A stretch of 64,000 bases of DNA from Paenibacillus luteus (GTDB lineage: Bacteria > Bacillota > Bacilli > Paenibacillales > Paenibacillaceae). Below the pieces are notes generated by a model, which saw nothing but the letters and a program-made list of their open reading frames with translations, made no database searches and was not told where the DNA came from. Shown here piece by piece: positions 59,261 to 64,000 of this stretch; the first letter of the stretch is position 1, and the number at the start of each line of letters is the position of its first letter. The stretch covers positions 1 to 64,000 of the forward strand of contig NZ_SKCD01000066.1 in NCBI RefSeq assembly GCF_006542765.1, read 5' to 3'. The translations under genes were made by a program, and so were the position numbers.

Positions 59261-61003
59261 ATGGAACAACAACCAGACATTTTACAAAAAAAAGGAGTAG
59301 GAGCAAGCAGCACACAAGCAGGCATCTCGCAGCGGATATGGAAGTATAAGCTTCATTATTTGATTGTCATACCGGCACTATTGCTGCTGCTTATTTTCAA
59401 ATGGATCCCATTCTTGAACGGCGTTTTCCTTTCTTTTGTCGATTATCAAGTGTTTAAGGGGATCTGGGAGAGCGAGTGGGTAGCTTTAAATAACTTCACG
59501 CATTTGTTTGATGATCCCGTATTTCGTGAAGTATTTAAGAACACCATAATCATAAAAGGCTTGTATATTCTGCTAAGTGGTGTGATCACCTTCTTGCTCG
59601 CGCTCGCCCTAAGTGGTATACGTTCCAAGCTGCTGAGAGGATTTTTCTCGTCCTTATTTCTTGTTCCGTTCTTTATTCCTTCCGTTGTGTTTGCCAGTAT
59701 ATTCATTTACGCCCTCTCGCCAAGCACGTCTCCTTTTTTCTCATCAGGCTCGTTGATTTTGGTGAATGCGGATTGGTTTCAGCCCGTGCTGGTTTGCATT
59801 GAAGTACTGAAAACATGCGGAATTCCGATCGTAATCGCGGTTGCAGCTATTGCAGCAAAGCATGCTACGGTAAGCGGTGATGGCAGCGGCGGGATCTCTT
59901 TCAAGCAGAGTTATTCGCAAATGAATGTCATACCTGCGGCAAGGGCAACAGCAGCCTTTATGGTGCTTCAGTTATCGACTTTGCTGACTACGGATTTTGA
60001 ACTCCTGAACAGCTTGCTGAACCCTTTGGTATATGAGACAGGGGCTACGATAGACCATTATAGCTATCAGACCGGTTTTCTAATGATGGAGGTAAGCAAA
60101 TCTGCTGCTATAAGCATGGTTCAATATGGTATCCAGCTGCTCTTTACCATACTTGCTTATATCATCGTCAGAGGTTACTTCTTCAAAGATTTATTTCACA
60201 GCTATACCAGTGCTTCAGCTATACAGTCAAACAGCAATGCTAAGAGCGCGCTAGGCATTGCAATGGCTAGTCTGTATGCTGTAGTCGTCATTTTATTACT
60301 CTTTATGTTATTTATTTATCCGTTTACGGGATCATCGAGTACGGACGTGACTAGCAACCAGGTAGGGCAGCTGTTTACGTTTTCGAATACTTTCTATCAT
60401 GTATTTGTTGATCTGTTTGCTGTATTTGTATTTATGCTTATTACCGTTACGCTGGCTTACCCTCTAACGATCAGAAGGCTGCCAGGCAGAAGAGCATACA
60501 AGCTGTTGCTTCTGCTTTCCTTCACGATGAGCGGTGGGCAAATCAGTGAATATATGTTTGCTCGAAATTTAGAAATGGTAAATACTATTTTTCCTCAGCT
60601 GTTCTTTGGTTTATTTAATCTGGCAGCCGTATTCGTGCTTAAGAGTATATTTAATTCCAAGCATGCCGATTTGAAAATGCAGGCGGAAACAGCGGGAAGG
60701 GGGGAGCTGCATACGTTCTTCACGCTTTTTATACCGAAAATATGGAAGCCACTGCTCGCCCTTGGAGCATTGCACTTAGTCATGCTGTGGAATGCCTATT
60801 ATCCTTCGCTGATTTATATGGCCAATCCAGAAAGCCAATCCCCCATGCTCCAATTTATGCTGTTAACGAACGCAGGGGAGTGGGATGCCAAGCAAATTCT
60901 CCGTCAGGGCGCATGGCTGAGCCTGCCTCCGCTTCTTTTATTTCTACTGTTTCGGAGATGGTTGACCTCCGAGGTGCTGATCGGCTCAATCAGAAAGCTG
61001 TAA
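59261..61003 (+). CDS. Fused two-domain ABC sugar permease
   Basis: 580 aa. The N-terminal half resembles LplB/UgpA-type permeases (YLIVIPALLLLLIFKWIPF) and the C-terminal half resembles LplC/UgpE-type ones, with a MetI-like loop near LHTFFTLFIPKIWKPLLA. The pair is normally two genes. The EAA loop of the first half is degenerate (AAKHATVSGDGSGG). No binding-protein or ATPase gene is next to it. Probably still forms a complete membrane channel with a shared ATPase. Confidence 0.75.
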   Translation: MEQQPDILQKKGVGASSTQAGISQRIWKYKLHYLIVIPALLLLLIFKWIPFLNGVFLSFVDYQVFKGIWESEWVALNNFTHLFDDPVFREVFKNTIIIKGLYILLSGVITFLLALALSGIRSKLLRGFFSSLFLVPFFIPSVVFASIFIYALSPSTSPFFSSGSLILVNADWFQPVLVCIEVLKTCGIPIVIAVAAIAAKHATVSGDGSGGISFKQSYSQMNVIPAARATAAFMVLQLSTLLTTDFELLNSLLNPLVYETGATIDHYSYQTGFLMMEVSKSAAISMVQYGIQLLFTILAYIIVRGYFFKDLFHSYTSASAIQSNSNAKSALGIAMASLYAVVVILLLFMLFIYPFTGSSSTDVTSNQVGQLFTFSNTFYHVFVDLFAVFVFMLITVTLAYPLTIRRLPGRRAYKLLLLLSFTMSGGQISEYMFARNLEMVNTIFPQLFFGLFNLAAVFVLKSIFNSKHADLKMQAETAGRGELHTFFTLFIPKIWKPLLALGALHLVMLWNAYYPSLIYMANPESQSPMLQFMLLTNAGEWDAKQILRQGAWLSLPPLLLFLLFRRWLTSEVLIGSIRKL

Positions 61004-61108
61004 TTTTATATTTGTTATAAATGTTACTAATTTGTTAACGGAATTTATGGGCATCAGGCTATCCGTTCTTGTAAAATAGAGATAGAAGACAAAGGGGGGT
61101 ATATACAG

Positions 61109-61228
61109 ATGGGAGTTCCTGTTGGCGTTTGGATTTTTTCGGGTATAATCGTTGTACTGCTCACTTGGCTTACGCTATGGATTACTAAGAAAGCCTATTC
61201 CAAAAAATGGGATGAATCGGATCACTAG
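61109..61228 (+). CDS. 39-aa membrane protein (YtzI-like)
   Basis: SD AAAGGGGGG lies upstream of ATG 61109. One hydrophobic segment (VWIFSGIIVVLLTWLTLWI) then a charged tail (KKAYSKKWDESDH). Similar in size and pattern to YtzI of Bacillus. Followed by a terminator; function unknown. Confidence 0.65.
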   Translation: MGVPVGVWIFSGIIVVLLTWLTLWITKKAYSKKWDESDH

Positions 61229-61260
61229 TTTGCGTAGAGTCCATATATGATGATTAAATT

Positions 61261-61305
61261 AGAAATAAGACGCTTTGGCCATTAGCTAATGCGTCTTATT
61301 TGTTT
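61261..61305 (+). terminator. Intrinsic terminator
   Basis: AAATAAGACGC (61263-61273) with GCGTCTTATTT (61291-61301). Confidence 0.8.
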
Positions 61306-61379
61306 GTGCATAAAGTTATGTAATATGCTTGGGAAATCATGTATAATGTGGATACTAATTTTGAAGGAGCTGCCGTTTA

Positions 61380-62759
61380 TTGAATAGCTATGAATTGAAT
61401 TATAGGCTTGTACATAAGAAAGAAGAGCAATATTATACACTGGCTCTTGTGTTTAGCATTTTGGTTTACCTTGGCGCGTTGATCTCAGTCGTTTTTCTTT
61501 TCGTGATTATAGCGCTTATTCTTCTTCCGTTGTTCGCTCAAGGCATCATGCTCGCCCACATACGTACGAATGGTGTTCGGATCACATCCCGTCAATTCCC
61601 CGAAATATTCGAAATTGTGCAGGAGCAATGCAGCAAGATGGGCTTTGAAGCTATTCCAGATGTTTATGTTATGGAGTCAAGCGGTGTGTTAAATGCGTTT
61701 GCCTCGCGGTTTTTCAGAAAAAATATGGTTGTGCTGTATTCCGATCTCTTTGAATTGATTCAGAAGGAGGGAGAGAATGAGCTTGCCTTCGTAATCGCGC
61801 ATGAGCTTGCTCATCTGAAACGGAAGCATTTGTCCAAGCAGATGTTCATTCTCCCGGCCATGTGGCTTCCGTTTCTCGGTGAAGCCTATTCACGCGCATG
61901 CGAATATACTTGTGACCGGATGGCTGTTTATTATACGAATAACGTGGAAGCGGCCATGAATGGGTTGACGATCTTAGCCATTGGCAAAACGCTTTATCAT
62001 CGTGTGGACCGTGAAGAATATTTGCTGCAAAGCAGCAATGAGAGAGGGCTATTTGTATGGCTGTCCGAGAAGCTGTCCACGCATCCTACGCTTCCCAAGC
62101 GCATTCATGCGATTCAGCAGTTTGCAGGGTTACCTTCAAGTATCGTATTTAAACCGCAAAGGATCGGTTTGATCCTTACTTTGGCATCCGCTTTGTTCAT
62201 CGTTGGAGCGTTGTCCTTCGGCTTCTTGGTGTCCAAATCGGTTTCTACTTGGGTGACCACATTTGAAGAAAGAGGTTCGGCTGAAGAACTGCTAGCCGCG
62301 GCTTCCGCTTCAGATGCAAGCGAGGTTCAAGCGCTGTTAGATTCAGGCGCAGATCCGAATGCGGCCGACGAGGAAGGATGGACTTCCTTAATGTGGGCGG
62401 CACAATTCAACGAAACGGAAATAGGCTCGGCTTTGCTGGATGCGGGAGCAAATCCCGACCTGGTAGAGTTTAGCTATGAAGAAACGGCTCTCACGATCGC
62501 ATTGTATAATTTCAGCTTTGAAATGGTCACGCTGCTTCTGGAGGAAGGGGCAAATCCGGATCTGGAGGATAGTACGGGCTGGACGCCGCTGATGACGGCA
62601 GCAACCAATGGAGATATGGAGGCGGCAATATTATTGTTGAAAGCCGGGGCTAATCCAGCGAAAACAGATCATAACGGGTATACGGCAGGAGATTATGCCA
62701 GTGATTATGGTTTTGACGATCTGGCGCTGCTGCTGCAAAAAACAGGCGAAGACATATAA
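61380..62759 (+). CDS. M48 metalloprotease with ankyrin repeats
   Basis: 459 aa, TTG start after AAGGAG. Two hydrophobic stretches (about 20-65) lead to an M48 domain with the zinc motif AHELAH and the distal EYTCD. A further helix (about residues 262-288) is followed by four ankyrin repeats (DSGADPNAADEEGWTSLMWAA, etc.). M48 proteases act on membrane proteins at the membrane; the ankyrin part may choose the substrate. The domain union is uncommon. Confidence 0.87.
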   Translation: MNSYELNYRLVHKKEEQYYTLALVFSILVYLGALISVVFLFVIIALILLPLFAQGIMLAHIRTNGVRITSRQFPEIFEIVQEQCSKMGFEAIPDVYVMESSGVLNAFASRFFRKNMVVLYSDLFELIQKEGENELAFVIAHELAHLKRKHLSKQMFILPAMWLPFLGEAYSRACEYTCDRMAVYYTNNVEAAMNGLTILAIGKTLYHRVDREEYLLQSSNERGLFVWLSEKLSTHPTLPKRIHAIQQFAGLPSSIVFKPQRIGLILTLASALFIVGALSFGFLVSKSVSTWVTTFEERGSAEELLAAASASDASEVQALLDSGADPNAADEEGWTSLMWAAQFNETEIGSALLDAGANPDLVEFSYEETALTIALYNFSFEMVTLLLEEGANPDLEDSTGWTPLMTAATNGDMEAAILLLKAGANPAKTDHNGYTAGDYASDYGFDDLALLLQKTGEDI

Positions 62760-62760
62760 A

Positions 62761-62795
62761 AAAAGAAGCTTGAGCAATCAAGCTTCTTTCATTTA
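62761..62795 (+). terminator. Intrinsic terminator
   Basis: GAAGCTTGA with TCAAGCTTC around GCAA, then TTTC. Confidence 0.75.
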
Positions 62796-62826
62796 TGTAG
62801 TATGCTTTAAATGTTGTGGACGATGG

Positions 62827-62900
62827 TCGGGACGACACGATTTGAACATGCGACCCCCTGGTCCCAAACCAGGTGCTCTACCAAGCTGAGCTACGTCCCG
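62827..62900 (-). tRNA. tRNA-Pro (anticodon TGG)
   Basis: 74 nt; acceptor CGGGACG/CGTCCCG, anticodon loop TTTGGGA, A73 at 62827. Confidence 0.94.
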
Positions 62901-62914
62901 CTAAAAAAGAGTGG

Positions 62915-62987
<73 letters not shown>

Positions 62988-63080
62988 ACGTGTATTTCGT
63001 TAAGCACAAGATGTATTATTGCATAGAACCTATTTCAATTGCAAGTGTTTTTTTATTTTTTTTTGGGAAGGTTGATGAGG

Positions 63081-64000
63081 ATGAAAATCGTGCTGGCGCC
63101 AGACTCTTTTAAAGGCTCAGGAAGCGCTTATCAGATCGCAAAAGCAATGGAAATGGGCATTCGGAAAGTGAAGCCAGACGCCGAAATTATTCAGCTTCCA
63201 ATGGCGGATGGGGGCGAGGGGACGATGGAGATCCTTGTGCATGCAACGGGTGGCCATTTTGTAGCAGTGGCTGTGCATGATCCTCTAGGCCGAAGGATAG
63301 AAGCAAAATATGGCGTGCTGGGTGACGGTTTGACTGCCGTCATCGAGCTGGCGGAGGCTTCGGGTCTGCCATTGCTGAGTCAGCATGAGAGGAATCCAAT
63401 GTATACTTCTACCTACGGTACGGGTGAAATGATTAACCATGCGCTTCAGGCAGGTTACCGCCAGTTTATCGTGTGTCTGGGCGGCAGTGCCACAAACGAT
63501 GGCGGGGCTGGCATGCTTCAGGCACTCGGTCTGAAGCTGCTGGACGAAAGAGGGGCGGAGATTTCGCCAGGAGGGATGCATTTGACGAATCTGCGTTCAA
63601 TCGATGATTCGAATTTTAATGCGAATATCTGTGCTAGCCAATTCATCATCGCAGGAGATGTCCGTAACCCTCTGTGCGGAGATCAAGGCGCTTCCGTCGT
63701 ATTCGCCCCCCAAAAAGGGGCCAGTGCGGAGGAGGTCAAGTTACTGGACCAAGCGCTATTGCAATATGCGGTAGTGATCCATGAGCATACCGGGCTGGAT
63801 GTAGCGAGTCAGCCAGGAAGCGGTGCTGCGGGTGGAACGGGTTCAGCTTTGCTAGCATTTTTCGGTGCCGATATGCAAGCGGGCGCCCGACTTGTGATGG
63901 ACAAGATTCAATTCGATGAGCAAATTCAAGGTGCAGATTGGATCATTACAGGCGAAGGAAGGCTGGATGGTCAGACCGGTGGAGGCAAAGTTATCGAAGC
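63081..64000 (+). CDS. Glycerate kinase (partial, 3' end beyond window)
   Basis: At least 306 aa from ATG 63081; ATG 63075 is an in-frame alternative with better SD spacing. MKIVLAPDSFKGS, the ADGGEGTMEIL motif, VCLGGSATNDGGAGM and DWIITGEGRLDGQTGGGK are typical of the GarK/GlxK family. It phosphorylates glycerate with ATP, making 2- or 3-phosphoglycerate. It runs off the right edge, so the end is missing. Confidence 0.93.
   Translation, partial: MKIVLAPDSFKGSGSAYQIAKAMEMGIRKVKPDAEIIQLPMADGGEGTMEILVHATGGHFVAVAVHDPLGRRIEAKYGVLGDGLTAVIELAEASGLPLLSQHERNPMYTSTYGTGEMINHALQAGYRQFIVCLGGSATNDGGAGMLQALGLKLLDERGAEISPGGMHLTNLRSIDDSNFNANICASQFIIAGDVRNPLCGDQGASVVFAPQKGASAEEVKLLDQALLQYAVVIHEHTGLDVASQPGSGAAGGTGSALLAFFGADMQAGARLVMDKIQFDEQIQGADWIITGEGRLDGQTGGGKVIE

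Overview
The window reads as part of the chromosome of a low-to-moderate GC Gram-positive, most likely a Paenibacillus or close relative. That inference rests on the right-hand two thirds: yqzE/yqhG/yqhH-like genes, a B12-dependent ribonucleotide reductase with NrdR boxes, a maltodextrin malEFG operon, DUF2536 (YrzA), copper-amine-oxidase-like stalk domains, a GH74 xyloglucanase with a cre site, and strong SD sequences with frequent GTG/TTG starts.

Region 1 (1 to about 24,790) is an AT-rich integrated island that continues beyond the left edge. Its right border is a tRNA-Leu(CAG) gene whose 3' end faces a tyrosine integrase, the usual layout for integration into a tRNA 3' end. The island opens with the tail of an IstB-like ATPase and a likely IS21-type terminus. 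Next comes a 1005-aa primase/zinc-finger/helicase protein, the probable replication protein. The rest is many small accessory genes: HNH, GIY-YIG and several PD-(D/E)XK-like nucleases, DUF1643, DUF4303/DUF4304/DUF6794-like genes, a transglutaminase-like protein, lipoproteins, a serine recombinase, an intact IS3-family element, an XRE regulator and an AbrB-like protein. Several genes are linked by a recurring intergenic motif (TAAAA, a few bases, GATTTTAA, then the SD). Many genes are decaying. Three carry an in-frame TGA (two or three of them probably TGG to TGA changes), and others carry TAG, TAA, frameshifts or truncations. A 39-codon hydrophobic ORF at 14501-14620 (minus), with a strong SD and complementary 5' and 3' UTR blocks, is a candidate type I toxin.

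Region 2 (about 24,790 to 43,900) is core-like. It holds xpt, an Rrf2 regulator with a palindrome over its promoter, malEFG with a terminator hairpin in the malE leader, a YibQ-type deacetylase converging on an amidase, yqzE, yqhG-yqhH, nrdJ, a secreted hydrolase, and a BlaI/BlaR-like pair in which the M56 sensor protease is fused to an M23 peptidoglycan peptidase under two copies of a TACAnnTGTA operator.

Region 3 (about 44,000 to 64,000) has a GNRTG repeat protein, a dienoyl-CoA-reductase-like SDR, an amino-acid permease, yqcI, a LysE exporter, a DUF1989 protein, a hydrolase, an arsRBC operon, an RCC1/stalk-domain secreted protein, an amidase, the GH74-CBM3 xyloglucanase, a fused two-domain ABC permease, a 39-aa membrane peptide, an M48 protease with ankyrin repeats, tRNA-Pro and tRNA-Thr, and the start of a glycerate kinase.
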